The position numbers and the translations under genes were made by a program. A stretch of 64,000 nucleotides of DNA, taken from the NCBI GenBank assembly GCA_937873715.1, contig CALMYJ010000027.1, positions 62,001-126,000 of the forward strand, written 5' to 3'. Positions within the stretch are counted from its first letter, which is position 1, and every line of letters begins with the position of its first letter. The DNA is from an uncultured Chitinophagaceae bacterium. GTDB lineage: Bacteria; Bacteroidota; Bacteroidia; Chitinophagales; Chitinophagaceae. This document shows positions 28,301-39,100 of the stretch, piece by piece. The notes beneath the pieces are model-generated. The model did not search any database, had not been told where the DNA came from, and saw only the letters and a program-made list of their open reading frames with translations.

Positions 28301-28618
28301 TGCTGTGCTAAAGTGATGCCGTTTAACAACAAAAATTATCAAACCGATTTTTACAATATTATTTCAATCGATTTTTGAAAATAGCCTTTCCCGGCTTACC
28401 GGGCATCGCTTTTCATTGTACGGCTTTGGCCATTTTTTTCCTGGGACTGCTTATGCTACAACATTATGTCCCGTACCGGTTGTTCAACAGCCGGATTTAA
28501 CGATTGTTTGTGGTGCTATACCATATCCATTACCCTGCGGCGCAACCGGTATCGGTGCTGATACCGGCGCTGCAGGAAGAAAACACATACCATACAAGCC
28601 CCAATCCTGAACCCTGCC
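28301..28618 (+). other. leuA-leuB gap with small Leu-rich frame and strong stem-loop
   Basis: This 318-base gap is unusually long for the operon. A small frame at 28375-28500 (TTG start) would encode 41 residues with a Leu-rich core, FFLGLLMLQ. At 28534-28576 the arms CCTGC-G-GCG...CCGGTATC and GATACCGG-CGC-TGCAGG form a long stem with a 3-base bulge and a 6-base loop, ending 42 bases before the leuB ATG. No T-tract follows, so it is not a simple terminator. A minor hairpin CCCGG/CCGGG is at 28390-28403. Whether this is a leader region, an RNA processing site or a scar of lost genes is open. Confidence 0.45.
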
Positions 28619-29734
28619 ATGAAAAAACAAATAGCCATATTAAGCGGAGACGGTATCGGGCCGGAGGTAACGGCCCAGGCCATAAAGGCTTTAAATGCCA
28701 TTGCCACCAAATTCAACCACCAGTTTCAATACAAAGAAGGCCTGGTAGGTGCAGCAGCAATAGATGCCACCGGCGAAGCACTGCCTGCCAGCACCATTGA
28801 GCTTTGCCTCGAAAGTGATGCGGTATTGTTTGGCGCTGTGGGGCATCCCAAATATGATAACGACCCGATGGTTAAAGTAAGGCCGGAGCAGGGTATACTG
28901 GGTATTCGTAAAGCATTGCAACTGTACGCCAACATCCGCCCCGTAACAGCGTATAAATCGTTGTACGAATTATCGCCGCTCAAAAGCAGGCAGTTAGAGG
29001 GTACCGATTTTATCATTTACCGGGAACTTACCGGCGGTATTTATTTTGGCGATAAAAAAACAGCAGAGGATGGAAGCTGGGCTTATGATACCAGCACTTA
29101 TACCAAAGCCGAAATTGAACGTATAGCGCACCTGGCTTTTAAAGCGGCTTTGCAACGCAAAAAGAAGCTAACGCTGATAGATAAATCCAATGTACTGGAA
29201 ACATCCAGGTTATGGCGCAGTGTGGTGAGGGATTTGGCAGACAGCTACCCGGATGTGCAACTGGATTTTTTATTTGCCGATAATGCGGCCATGCAGTTGA
29301 TACTGCACCCACAGCGCTTTGATGTAATCCTTACCGAAAACCTGTTTGGCGATATGCTCAGCGATGAAGCCAGTGTTATCAGCGGCTCCCTGGGCCTGCT
29401 GCCATCAGCTTCTATCGGAAATGGATATGCGCTATTTGAGCCTATACATGGTTCTTATCCGCAGGCTGCCGGTAAGGATATTGCTAATCCACTGGGTGCC
29501 ATATTATCCGTTGCGATGATGCTGGATTATTTTGAATTGAAAGAAGAGGCTGATTTGGTAAGGATGGCGGTACAATGGTCGATAGATAATTTATTTGTAA
29601 CAAAAGATATCGACCCGGTAAATTTTTATTTTACCTCCACCATTGGGGAATTGATTAGTGAGTATATACAGGAAAGGGTTTCCGGCGATGTAAACCTTGT
29701 AAATGTTGAATTAAGAAAATCAACTATTATATAA
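28619..29734 (+). CDS. leuB: 3-isopropylmalate dehydrogenase
   Basis: LeuB oxidises and decarboxylates 3-isopropylmalate with NAD to the leucine keto acid precursor. The 371-residue protein shows ILSGDGIGPEV at the N-terminus, AVGHPKYD, the substrate-binding segment YANIRPV, IIYRELTGGIYFG, the metal-binding DNAAMQLILHP and LFGDMLSDEASVISGSLGLLPSASIG, and finally EPIHGSYPQAAGKDIANP. It is clearly of the IPMDH rather than the isocitrate dehydrogenase type. leuC and leuD, which supply its substrate, are not beside it or elsewhere in the window. It is followed 30 bases later by ilvD. Confidence 0.95.
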   Translation: MKKQIAILSGDGIGPEVTAQAIKALNAIATKFNHQFQYKEGLVGAAAIDATGEALPASTIELCLESDAVLFGAVGHPKYDNDPMVKVRPEQGILGIRKALQLYANIRPVTAYKSLYELSPLKSRQLEGTDFIIYRELTGGIYFGDKKTAEDGSWAYDTSTYTKAEIERIAHLAFKAALQRKKKLTLIDKSNVLETSRLWRSVVRDLADSYPDVQLDFLFADNAAMQLILHPQRFDVILTENLFGDMLSDEASVISGSLGLLPSASIGNGYALFEPIHGSYPQAAGKDIANPLGAILSVAMMLDYFELKEEADLVRMAVQWSIDNLFVTKDIDPVNFYFTSTIGELISEYIQERVSGDVNLVNVELRKSTII

Positions 29735-29764
29735 TCGACAGCTTAAGCACAATAAAAAACAACA

Positions 29765-31450
29765 ATGGCAGAACTGAACAAATATTCAAAAACACTTACA
29801 CAGGATGAAACACAGCCGGCAGCACAGGCTATGTACTATGCTATTGGTTTTAAAGACGAGGATTTTAACAAAGCACAGGTGGGTATTGTAAGTATGGGCT
29901 GGGATGGTAACCCCTGCAATATGCATCTCAACGATTTGGCTCAAAAAGTAAAAAAGAGTGTAAACAAACAGGATGGTTTACTTGGTTTAACCTTTCATAC
30001 TATTGGTGTAAGCGATGGTATAAGCATGGGTACCGATGGTATGCGCTACAGCCTCGTAAGCCGGGATGTAATTGCTGATAGTATTGAAACCAATGCTGGT
30101 GCACAGTATTATGATGCCATCATTGGAATACCCGGCTGCGATAAAAATATGCCCGGCACCATTATGGCAATGGGCCGACTCAATCGCCCCGGCATTATGT
30201 TGTATGGCGGCACCATTGCACCCGGCCATTACAAAGGCCAGGATTTGAATATTGTTTCTTCTTTTGAGGCCCTCGGCCAAAAAATTGCCGGCACATTAGA
30301 TGAAGCCGATTTTAAAGGCATCGTAAGGCATAGCTGCCCCGGCGCAGGCGCCTGCGGTGGTATGTACACGGCCAACACTATGGCCAGTGCCATTGAGGCT
30401 TTGGGCATGAGCCTGCCCAACTCTTCCAGCAATCCGGCCATGAGTAAGGAAAAACAGAAAGAGTGCGCCGCCATTGGCAAAGCCATTAAGCTGCTGCTCG
30501 AAAAAGATATTAAGCCCAAAGACATTATGACCCGTAAAGCTTTTGAAAATGCCATAACGGTTATCATGGTACTGGGAGGCAGCACCAATGCGGTACTGCA
30601 TCTGATAGCGATGGCCAAAAGTGTGGGCGTGCCTTTAACGCAGGATGATTTTCAAACCATCAGCAACAAAATTCCCGTATTAGCCGATTTTAAGCCCAGC
30701 GGTAAATACCTGATGGAAGACCTGCACAAATATGGCGGCGTACCGGCTGTAATGAAGTACCTGCTCAGTAAGGGTTTGTTGCATGGCGACTGCCTCACTG
30801 TAACCGGCAAAACATTAAAACAAAACCTGAAAAAAGCGCCTGACCTGGATTTTGAAAAGCAGGATATTATTAAACCGCTCGAAACGCCACTTAAAGCAAC
30901 CGGGCATTTGCAAATACTATATGGCAACCTGGCCGAGGGTGGCAGTGTGGCTAAAATATCCGGAAAGGAAGGTGAACGCTTTGAAGGTACTGCCAGGGTT
31001 TTTGATGGCGAGCATGATTTAATTAAAGGATTGCAAAGCGGCCGGGTACATGCTGGTGATGTGGTCGTAATCAGAAATATTGGACCAAAAGGTGCACCGG
31101 GCATGCCCGAAATGCTAAAGCCTACAGGTGCCATTATTGGTGCTGGTTTGGGTAAGTCGGTGGCATTAATTACAGATGGCCGCTTTAGCGGTGGTACGCA
31201 TGGCTTTGTGGTAGGACATATTACACCAGAGGCTTACGAGGGTGGCCTCATTGCCTTAGTGCAGGATGATGACATCATTGAAATAGATGCGGTAAAAAAT
31301 ACCCTCACCCTTAAAGTGGCCGACGAAGTAATTGCCCAGCGCCGTGCTGCCTGGGTAAAGCCGGCTTTAAAAGCCACAAAAGGTATTTTGTTCAAATATG
31401 CCAAATGTGTAAAAACAGCCGCAGAAGGCTGTGTAACCGACGAAGATTAA
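29765..31450 (+). CDS. ilvD: Dihydroxy-acid dehydratase
   Basis: IlvD dehydrates 2,3-dihydroxyisovalerate and 2,3-dihydroxy-3-methylvalerate to the keto acids of valine and isoleucine, in the cytoplasm. The 561-residue protein has the iron-sulfur cysteines at Cys51 (DGNPCNMH), Cys125 (PGCDKNMPG) and Cys197 ([16 protein letters not shown]), and the C-terminal [14 protein letters not shown]. The length is normal. It sits third in the leu/ilv cluster, with the DinB-like gene starting 3 bases after its stop codon. The cluster makes it oxygen-sensitive at this point through the Fe-S cofactor, as known for the family. Confidence 0.96.
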   Translation: MAELNKYSKTLTQDETQPAAQAMYYAIGFKDEDFNKAQVGIVSMGWDGNPCNMHLNDLAQKVKKSVNKQDGLLGLTFHTIGVSDGISMGTDGMRYSLVSRDVIADSIETNAGAQYYDAIIGIPGCDKNMPGTIMAMGRLNRPGIMLYGGTIAPGHYKGQDLNIVSSFEALGQKIAGTLDEADFKGIVRHSCPGAGACGGMYTANTMASAIEALGMSLPNSSSNPAMSKEKQKECAAIGKAIKLLLEKDIKPKDIMTRKAFENAITVIMVLGGSTNAVLHLIAMAKSVGVPLTQDDFQTISNKIPVLADFKPSGKYLMEDLHKYGGVPAVMKYLLSKGLLHGDCLTVTGKTLKQNLKKAPDLDFEKQDIIKPLETPLKATGHLQILYGNLAEGGSVAKISGKEGERFEGTARVFDGEHDLIKGLQSGRVHAGDVVVIRNIGPKGAPGMPEMLKPTGAIIGAGLGKSVALITDGRFSGGTHGFVVGHITPEAYEGGLIALVQDDDIIEIDAVKNTLTLKVADEVIAQRRAAWVKPALKATKGILFKYAKCVKTAAEGCVTDED

Positions 31451-31453
31451 GCC

Positions 31454-31945
31454 ATGACTAAACCATATTTCATAGAGTTAGCCGATTACAACTGCTGGGC
31501 AAACGATATTGTTTGCAACTGGCTGTCGCAAATCAGCGATGCACAATGGGAGCAACCCATCGTAAGCAGCTTTGGCAGCATACAGGCTACCGTACTGCAT
31601 ATTATCGGGGCCGAGCATATATGGGTAGACAGGATGGCCCAAGCTGGTAATTTGGTATGGCTGCCCACATCGTATAAGGGTAGCCGTGAGGAGCATATTG
31701 CATTATGGAAAAATACAACCCAGCGGCTCAAAGATTTTGTTACGGGTTTTGATGAAAGTAAACTTCAGGTGAGTTTTACTTTTAAACGAGTCAGTGGTGA
31801 AGAGAATACGCTGGCCTATTACCAAACCCTGGCACATGTGTTCAATCATTCTTCGTACCACAGGGGGCAGTTGGTAACCATGCTCAGGCAGGTGGGTTTT
31901 ACAAACGTACAATCCACCGATTTGTTGAACTATTACAGGTTATAA
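31454..31945 (+). CDS. DinB family protein embedded in the ilv operon
   Basis: The 163-residue four-helix protein belongs to the DinB/DUF664-like superfamily, which includes metal-dependent thiol transferases. The three metal-binding histidines expected for the fold are likely His55 (VLHIIGAEH) and the pair in HVFNHSSYHRGQLVTML. It contains the aromatic start YNCWAND typical of the family. It lies 3 bases after ilvD and 48 bases before ilvB, so translation is probably coupled to ilvD. No known step of branched-chain amino acid synthesis needs such a protein. Its role is unknown. Confidence 0.88.
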   Translation: MTKPYFIELADYNCWANDIVCNWLSQISDAQWEQPIVSSFGSIQATVLHIIGAEHIWVDRMAQAGNLVWLPTSYKGSREEHIALWKNTTQRLKDFVTGFDESKLQVSFTFKRVSGEENTLAYYQTLAHVFNHSSYHRGQLVTMLRQVGFTNVQSTDLLNYYRL

Positions 31946-31992
31946 TAAATAATACAAATTTGTTCGGCTGCAGCCGGATTAAAATACTCGTT

Positions 31993-33753
31993 ATGCAAAC
32001 CATAGCACTACAAAAAGAAACAACCACTCCACAGGCTCATAGTCTTGCCGGTACATCAATATCCGGCAGCGAGGCAGTATTGGATGCACTGGTGCAGGAA
32101 GGGGTAACCACCATATTTGGCTATCCCGGTGGCGCCATCATGCCGATATATGATGCCTTATTTGATTACAACGACAAATTACAACACATACTCGTACGCC
32201 ACGAGCAGGGCGCTACTCATGCCGCCCAGGGCTTTGCTCGTGCCAGTGGTAAAACGGGGGTGGTATTTGCCACCAGCGGTCCCGGTGCCACCAACCTTGT
32301 TACCGGCCTCGCCGATGCAATGATAGATTCCACACCACTGGTATGCATCACCGGCCAGGTATTTGCCCATTTGCTGGGTACCGATGCCTTCCAGGAAACA
32401 GATGTTATCAATATCACTACCCCGGTTACCAAATGGAATTACCAGGTAACCGATGCTACCGAAATACCGGCAGTGCTGGCCAAAGCATTTTACATAGCCG
32501 GCAGCGGCAGGCCCGGCCCGGTGCTTATAGATATTACCAAAAACGCCCAGTTACAAAAATTTGACTACGAAGGCTATAAAAAATGCGACCATATCCGCAG
32601 TTACAGGCCTAAGCCAATTATTCGTAAAGAATATGTGGCGCAGGCAGCCGAATTAATTAATACGGCCGAACGTCCATTTGTAATCTTTGGTCAGGGCGTA
32701 ATACTCGGCAAGGCCGAAAAAGAATTTAAAGCCTTTATTGAAAAAGCAGGCATACCATCGGCCTGGACGATAATGGGCATGAGTGCTATACCCACCGATC
32801 ATCCGCTGGCAGTGGGTATGCTGGGCATGCATGGCAACTATGGCCCCAACCTGCTTACCAACGAATGCGATGTACTTATTGCTGTAGGGATGCGGTTTGA
32901 TGACAGGGTAACCGGCCGCTTAGATAAATATGCCAAACAGGCCAAAGTAGTGCACCTCGATATTGACCCTGCCGAAATAGATAAAAATGTAAAAACAACC
33001 GTACCCGTTTGGGGCGATTGTAAAGAAACCCTGCCGTTGCTTACAGCACTGGTGGAGCAAAAAAAGCATACCGCCTGGCTGCAGCGTTTCCAGGATTGTA
33101 TGGCCAAAGAAAAAGCCACCTGTATTGAACCCGAAATGAAACCCGATACCGAAGTAATGACCATGGGGGAAGTGCTTAAAACGCTCAATGATCTCACCGG
33201 TGGCGATGCTATCATTGTTACCGATGTAGGGCAGCACCAGATGGTAGCCTGCCGCTATGCCAAAATGAACAAAAGCAAAAGCAATATCACCAGTGGTGGT
33301 CTCGGCACTATGGGCTTTGCACTGCCTGCAGCCATTGGGGCTGCTTATGGCGACAGCAGCCGCCATACGGTGGCCATTATTGGCGATGGCGGTTTTCAAA
33401 TGACGATACAGGAACTGGGCACCATTATGCAGTACAAGCCCAGTGTAAAAATCATTATACTCAATAATAACTTTTTGGGCATGGTGCGCCAGTGGCAGCA
33501 GCTCTTTCACGAAAAAAGGTATTCGTTTGTTGACATCCAAAGCCCCGATTTTGTGCAGGTGGCCAAAGGATACAGCATACCCGGCCGCAGCATCAGCAGG
33601 CGAGAAGATTTACAAGCTGCTTTAAAAGAAATGCTGGATACCGATGGCAGTTATTTGCTGGAGGTTATGGTGGGTAAGGAAAACAATGTATTTCCTATGG
33701 TGCCGCAGGGCAGGGGCGTATCGGAAATTGTGTTGTGCAAAGAAGAGGTTTAA
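31993..33753 (+). CDS. ilvB: Acetolactate synthase large subunit
   Basis: IlvB is the catalytic, thiamine-diphosphate-dependent subunit that makes 2-acetolactate or 2-aceto-2-hydroxybutyrate. The 586-residue protein has the catalytic Glu in VRHEQGATHAAQGFARASG, ATSGPGATNLVTGLADAMIDSTP, and the ThDP/Mg motif GDGGFQMTIQELGT ending in NNN. The frame is open upstream to a TTG at 31960, but ATG 31993 fits the usual short N-terminal tail. It is followed by the regulatory subunit gene ilvN. The biosynthetic FAD-type enzyme is indicated by full length and context. Confidence 0.95.
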   Translation: MQTIALQKETTTPQAHSLAGTSISGSEAVLDALVQEGVTTIFGYPGGAIMPIYDALFDYNDKLQHILVRHEQGATHAAQGFARASGKTGVVFATSGPGATNLVTGLADAMIDSTPLVCITGQVFAHLLGTDAFQETDVINITTPVTKWNYQVTDATEIPAVLAKAFYIAGSGRPGPVLIDITKNAQLQKFDYEGYKKCDHIRSYRPKPIIRKEYVAQAAELINTAERPFVIFGQGVILGKAEKEFKAFIEKAGIPSAWTIMGMSAIPTDHPLAVGMLGMHGNYGPNLLTNECDVLIAVGMRFDDRVTGRLDKYAKQAKVVHLDIDPAEIDKNVKTTVPVWGDCKETLPLLTALVEQKKHTAWLQRFQDCMAKEKATCIEPEMKPDTEVMTMGEVLKTLNDLTGGDAIIVTDVGQHQMVACRYAKMNKSKSNITSGGLGTMGFALPAAIGAAYGDSSRHTVAIIGDGGFQMTIQELGTIMQYKPSVKIIILNNNFLGMVRQWQQLFHEKRYSFVDIQSPDFVQVAKGYSIPGRSISRREDLQAALKEMLDTDGSYLLEVMVGKENNVFPMVPQGRGVSEIVLCKEEV

Positions 33754-33831
33754 TAAGTGTACATGATTTTACTACAATTAACCCAGGCATTTTTTAAATC
33801 GTAAATGCATGGTGTTGCAAAAAAAATAACA

Positions 33832-34422
33832 ATGCAAAAGCAGGAATATACCATAACCGTTTATACCGAGAACCAGATAGGGTTGCTCAACCGCATCGCC
33901 ATCATTTTTTCCAGGCGAAAAATTAATGTTGAAAGTTTAAATACTTCACCCAGCGAAGTGGATAGCGTACACCGCTTTACCATTGTGGTAAACGAAACCG
34001 AAGATGTGGTACGCAAACTTTGCCGCCAGATAGAAAAACAGGTGGAAGTGCTTAAAGCCTATTACAACACCGATGAAGAAATCATCTGGCAGGAAATGGC
34101 TTTGTACAAATTGCCCACCAGCGTAATTGCCGAAAACGTAAAAGTAGAGCGCCTGCTGCGCCAGTATGGTGCAAGGGCCGTGGTAATCCGCAACGATTAT
34201 ACCGTATTTGAAACCACCGGTCACCGGGAAGAGATAGACCAACTGATACGGGTGTTCGAAAAATACGGCCTTATTGAATTTGTACGTACCGCCCGGATAG
34301 CCATCATCAAAGGCAGCAGCAAGTTTCACGAAAAACTTAAAAAGTTTGAAATGAAAGAACCAGGCGAATCTGTTATTGAAAACGAATACCTGAGTGAAAA
34401 TGAAAAGGTATTTAGTATGTAA
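33832..34422 (+). CDS. ilvN: Acetolactate synthase small (regulatory) subunit
   Basis: The 196-residue protein has an N-terminal ACT domain (YTITVYTENQIGLLNRIAIIFSRRKINVESLN) that binds valine or other end products and controls IlvB. A C-terminal domain follows, containing ARAVVIRNDYTVFETTGHREEIDQLIRVFEKYG. The tail EYLSENEKVFSM extends past the usual 160-170 residues. An ATG 27 bases upstream (33805) is in frame, but the ATG at 33832 is preceded by an A-rich stretch and aligns with usual starts. It follows ilvB by 78 bases and precedes ilvC by 65. Confidence 0.92.
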   Translation: MQKQEYTITVYTENQIGLLNRIAIIFSRRKINVESLNTSPSEVDSVHRFTIVVNETEDVVRKLCRQIEKQVEVLKAYYNTDEEIIWQEMALYKLPTSVIAENVKVERLLRQYGARAVVIRNDYTVFETTGHREEIDQLIRVFEKYGLIEFVRTARIAIIKGSSKFHEKLKKFEMKEPGESVIENEYLSENEKVFSM

Positions 34423-34487
34423 AATATTTTTTGAAAAAATTTAATGCTTAAACCAGTTACAGGGTTGTAACTACAAACAAAACAACA

Positions 34488-36023
34488 ATGGCAAATTATT
34501 TTAATTCTTTACCGCTCAGGGAGCAACTCAACCAGTTAGGTGTATGTGAATTTATGAACCGCAGCGAATTTGCTGACGGGGTGAATGTTTTAAAAGGAAA
34601 AAAAATTGTAATAGTGGGCTGTGGTGCACAGGGCCTCAACCAGGGACTGAATATGAGAGATTCCGGCCTTGATATTGCTTACGCCCTGCGTAAAGAAGCC
34701 ATTGATGAAAAAAGAGCGTCCTGGAAAAATGCTACTGAAAATGGTTTTACTGTAGGTACATACGAGGAACTTATTCCTACTGCCGACCTGGTATTGAATC
34801 TTACTCCCGATAAGCAACATACGGCTGTGGTAGCAGCAGTAATGCCACTGATGAAGAAAGGTGCCACACTTTCGTATTCACACGGGTTTAATATTGTAGA
34901 AGAAGGCACACAAATACGTAAAGACATTACCGTAATTATGGTGGCCCCTAAATGTCCAGGTACCGAGGTAAGAGAAGAATATAAAAGAGGTTTTGGTGTA
35001 CCCACACTGATTGCGGTACATCCTGAAAACGACCCTGAAGGCAAAGGCCTGGCACAGGCCAAAGCTTATGCGGTTGCCACAGGCGGCCACAGGGCTGGTG
35101 TACTACGCTCTTCATTCGTTGCCGAAGTAAAAAGCGATTTGATGGGTGAACAAACCATCCTTTGCGGTGTGCTGCAAACCGGCTCTATCCTTTGCTTTGA
35201 TAAAATGGTGGAAAAAGGTATTGATCCTGCTTATGCCTCCAAGCTGATTCAGTATGGCTGGGAAACCATTACTGAAGCGTTAAAGCATGGCGGTGTTACC
35301 GGTATGATGGATCGTTTATCCAACCCGGCAAAAATTAAGGCATATGAATTATCTACCGAAATGAAAAATATCCTGCGTCCCCTGTTCCGCAAGCACCAGG
35401 ATGATATTATGAGCGGCGAGTTTTCAAAAACCATGATGGAAGACTGGGCCAATAATGATAAAAACCTGCTTACCTGGCGCAAAGCCACCGGCGAAACCGC
35501 TTTTGAAAAAACAGCGCCAGCCACGGCCGCTATTGCCGAGCAGGAATATTTTGACAATGGCCTGCTGATGGTAGCATTTGTACGTGCCGGTGTGGAACTT
35601 GCTTTTGAAACAATGGTAGAGGCTGGTATCAAGCCCGAATCGGCCTATTACGAGTCGCTGCATGAAACACCACTAATCGCCAATACCATTGCCCGTAAAA
35701 AATTATTTGAAATGAACCGGGTAATATCCGATACGGCCGAATATGGCTGTTACCTTTTTGATCATGCGGCAAAACCATTGCTGAAAGAATTTATGCAAAC
35801 TATCGATACAGATGTAATTGGCACCAATTACAATGCAGGCCGTGATAATGGCGTGGATAACAGGATGCTGATAGAAGTAAACAAAATCATCCGCAACCAC
35901 CCGGTAGAAGCCGTAGGTACAGTGCTTCGCCAGGCAATGACGGATATGAAAGTGATACAAAGTGCCGTAAACGGGCAGGCAGCACAGGCTGGTAAAAAGG
36001 CCGAAAAGCTTGAAATGGCATAA
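34488..36023 (+). CDS. ilvC: Ketol-acid reductoisomerase (long class II form)
   Basis: IlvC converts acetolactate to dihydroxyisovalerate with NADPH and Mg. The 511-residue length marks the class II (E. coli-like) enzyme with a duplicated C-terminal knotted domain, not the 330-residue class I form. The cofactor loop [19 protein letters not shown] is at about residues 41-59, followed by [20 protein letters not shown] and the repeated Glu-containing segments in both C-terminal halves are visible. A short hairpin TGCC/GGCA with six T follows near 36065-36082, which is weak as a terminator. It is the last ilv gene before gltB. Confidence 0.95.
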   Translation: MANYFNSLPLREQLNQLGVCEFMNRSEFADGVNVLKGKKIVIVGCGAQGLNQGLNMRDSGLDIAYALRKEAIDEKRASWKNATENGFTVGTYEELIPTADLVLNLTPDKQHTAVVAAVMPLMKKGATLSYSHGFNIVEEGTQIRKDITVIMVAPKCPGTEVREEYKRGFGVPTLIAVHPENDPEGKGLAQAKAYAVATGGHRAGVLRSSFVAEVKSDLMGEQTILCGVLQTGSILCFDKMVEKGIDPAYASKLIQYGWETITEALKHGGVTGMMDRLSNPAKIKAYELSTEMKNILRPLFRKHQDDIMSGEFSKTMMEDWANNDKNLLTWRKATGETAFEKTAPATAAIAEQEYFDNGLLMVAFVRAGVELAFETMVEAGIKPESAYYESLHETPLIANTIARKKLFEMNRVISDTAEYGCYLFDHAAKPLLKEFMQTIDTDVIGTNYNAGRDNGVDNRMLIEVNKIIRNHPVEAVGTVLRQAMTDMKVIQSAVNGQAAQAGKKAEKLEMA

Positions 36024-36173
36024 AAATGTTTTAGCTGGCAGGCGATTGCTTCACGCCATCTGTCTGCCAAACGGCATTTTTTCGTACTTTTATTCCGTTT
36101 TCTCAACGCTTGCTTGCTATACGGAATAAATACCCCGGTTTAAATAATTTATTCAACCAAAACTTGCAAAATA

Positions 36174-39100
36174 ATGGCAGGCAATAAAGGTTTATACGAT
36201 CCCTCTTTTGAACATGATGCATGTGGTATTGGCTTTGTAGCAAACATAAAAGGCAATAAATCGCACCAGTACATCAGCGATGCACTTACCGTACTTGAAA
36301 ATATGGAGCATCGGGGTGCCTGCGGATGCGAAAGCAATACCGGCGATGGAGCAGGTATTATGATACAAATACCGCATGAGTTTTTCTTTGATGAATGTGT
36401 GAAACAGGGTGTGCATCTGCCGCCATTTGGCAAGTATGGTGTAGGGGTTATCTTTTTTCCAAAAGAAATAAAACTACGGGAAGAATGTCGTGAAATATTT
36501 AACCGCTCGGCCGAAAAGCTGGGGCTGGAAGTGCTCACCTACAGGAGTGTGCCTGTAAATCCAAGCGATATTGGCCCTACTGCCCTTTCGGTAGAGCCTA
36601 TGATGGAGCAGGTGTTCATTGCCTGCCCTGATCACATTATGAACCCGGTAGACTTTGAACGCAAACTTTTTGTATTGCGTAATTATGCCACACATGTTAT
36701 TCAAAATACGGTACGCCAGGATGCTATCGGCTTTTATATCGCATCACTATCTTTTAAAACCGTAGTATACAAGGGACAGCTTACCAGCCGCCAGGTGCGT
36801 AACTATTTCCCCGATTTACAGAACAAGAGAGTAGTAAGTGCCTTTGGCCTGGTACATTCCCGTTTTGCCACCAACACTTTTCCTTCGTGGAAACTGGCAC
36901 AACCCTTTAGGTATATTGCCCACAATGGTGAGATTAATACCCTGCAGGGCAACCTCAACTGGCTTAAAGCAAATGAAAAAGGTTTTGAATCACCTTTTTT
37001 TACAAAGGAAGAAATGGATATGCTGCTGCCGATTGTAACAGTAGCGCAATCCGACTCGGCCTGTCTTGATAATATGATAGAACTGCTCACTTTAACCGGC
37101 CGCAGTTTGCCCCATGTAATGATGATGCTGGTACCCGAAGCCTGGGATGGCGATGATAAAATGGACCCGGTAAAAAAAGCATTTTATGAATATCATGCTT
37201 CGCTGATGGAACCCTGGGATGGCCCGGCTTCTATTTCGTTTACTGATGGTAAAATTATTGGTGCCACACTCGACCGTAACGGGCTTCGTCCTTCAAGGTA
37301 TTGTGTAACCAGCGACGACAGGGTAATTATGGCCTCAGAAAGTGGCGCCGTATATGTAGACCCTGCACTGATTATCGAAAATGGCAGGCTGCAGCCCGGC
37401 AAAATGTTTGTAGTGGATATGAGCCAGGGCCGCATCATCAGCGATGGCGAATTAAAAAAATCAATCTGCTCCCAAAAGCCTTACGGCGACTGGCTGAATA
37501 AATATAAAATACGCCTGGAAGAACTGCCCGAACCCAGGGTTACTTTTTCGCACCTGGAAAGTGAACAAATCTTCAAATATCAAAAAGCTTTTGGCTATAC
37601 TACCGAAGATTTGGATACCATCATTGCCCCTATGGCACTGGAAGGTAAAGAGCCCATCGGCTCAATGGGTACCGATGCACCACTGGCCGTATTGAGCGAT
37701 CAGCCACAGCATTTATCTTCCTATTTCAAACAACTTTTTGCACAGGTAACCAATCCGCCTATCGATCCTATCCGGGAAAGACTGGTGATGTCGCTGGCCA
37801 CATTTGTAGGTAATAACGGCAACCTGCTGGTAGAAGACCCACTGAGTTGCCATACAGTAGCACTTAAACATCCCGTACTCTCTAACCACGAACTGGAAAA
37901 AATCAGGAGTATTGATACCGGGATATTCCAGGCAAAAACATTGCAAACCTATTACAGGGCTGATGGTAAACCCGGTTCGCTGCAGAAAGCTATTGACCGC
38001 CTCTGTCGCTATGCAGTAGATGCTGCTGAAGATGGGTTTGAAGTGCTGATATTATCTGACAGGGCAATCGATTCTGATCATGCCCCCATACCCTCATTGC
38101 TTGCGGTAGCAGCAGTGCACCACCACCTTATCCGTAAAGGTTTGCGTGGGCAGGTGGGTATTGTGGTGGAAGCCGGCGATGTATGGGAAGTGCATCATTT
38201 TGCCTGCCTGATTGGCTATGGCGTTACTGCTGTAAATCCATACCTGGCTTTATCTACCATCAGGGATATGAAGCTGAGTGGCAAAATTGAAACCGACCTG
38301 GATGTAGAGCAACTGAAGAAAAATTATACCAAAGCTGTAAACGACGGGTTACTAAAGGTATTTTCAAAAATGGGTATATCTACCCTGCAATCGTACCAGG
38401 GTGCACAAATATTTGAAATTGTTGGCTTAAATAAATCGGTGGTAGATAAATATTTCACCGGTACCGTATCCCGTATAGAAGGGATGGGACTGGATGAAAT
38501 TGCCAAGGAAAACCTGGCCAAACATTCTTTTGCCTTTAGCCGTAAAGAAGTGCCGGTAGACAGGCTTAGTGTAGGCGGCGTATACCAGTGGAAGCGTAAA
38601 GGGGAATTTCACCTCTTTAATCCGCAAACCATACACCTGCTGCAGTACTCCACCCGGATGAATGACTATGCCACATTCAAAAAATATTCGAAACTGGTAA
38701 ATGAGCAGGGCGAAAAAGCCTGTACCTTAAGAAGCCTTTTTGAGTTTAATTATCACCGTAAGCCCATTTCGATAGATGAAGTGGAGCCTGCAGAAAATAT
38801 CTACAAACGTTTTGCTACGGGGGCAATGAGTTTTGGCTCCATATCACATGAGGCCCACAGCACACTGGCCATTGCCATGAACCGTCTTGGTGGCAAAAGT
38901 AATACCGGCGAGGGTGGCGAAGATGAAATGCGGTACGAGCTAATGCCCAATGGCGACTCTATGCGTAGCGCTATCAAGCAGGTAGCATCGGCAAGATTTG
39001 GTGTTACAAGCAATTATTTAACCCAGGCCGATGAATTGCAAATTAAAATGGCCCAGGGTGCCAAGCCCGGTGAGGGTGGCCAGCTACCCGGTCATAAAGT

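Noticed and set aside
32920..33540. 206-codon open frame antisense to ilvB
   Set aside because: It overlaps the most conserved part of ilvB and shows no domain; it arises from the codon bias of the real gene.
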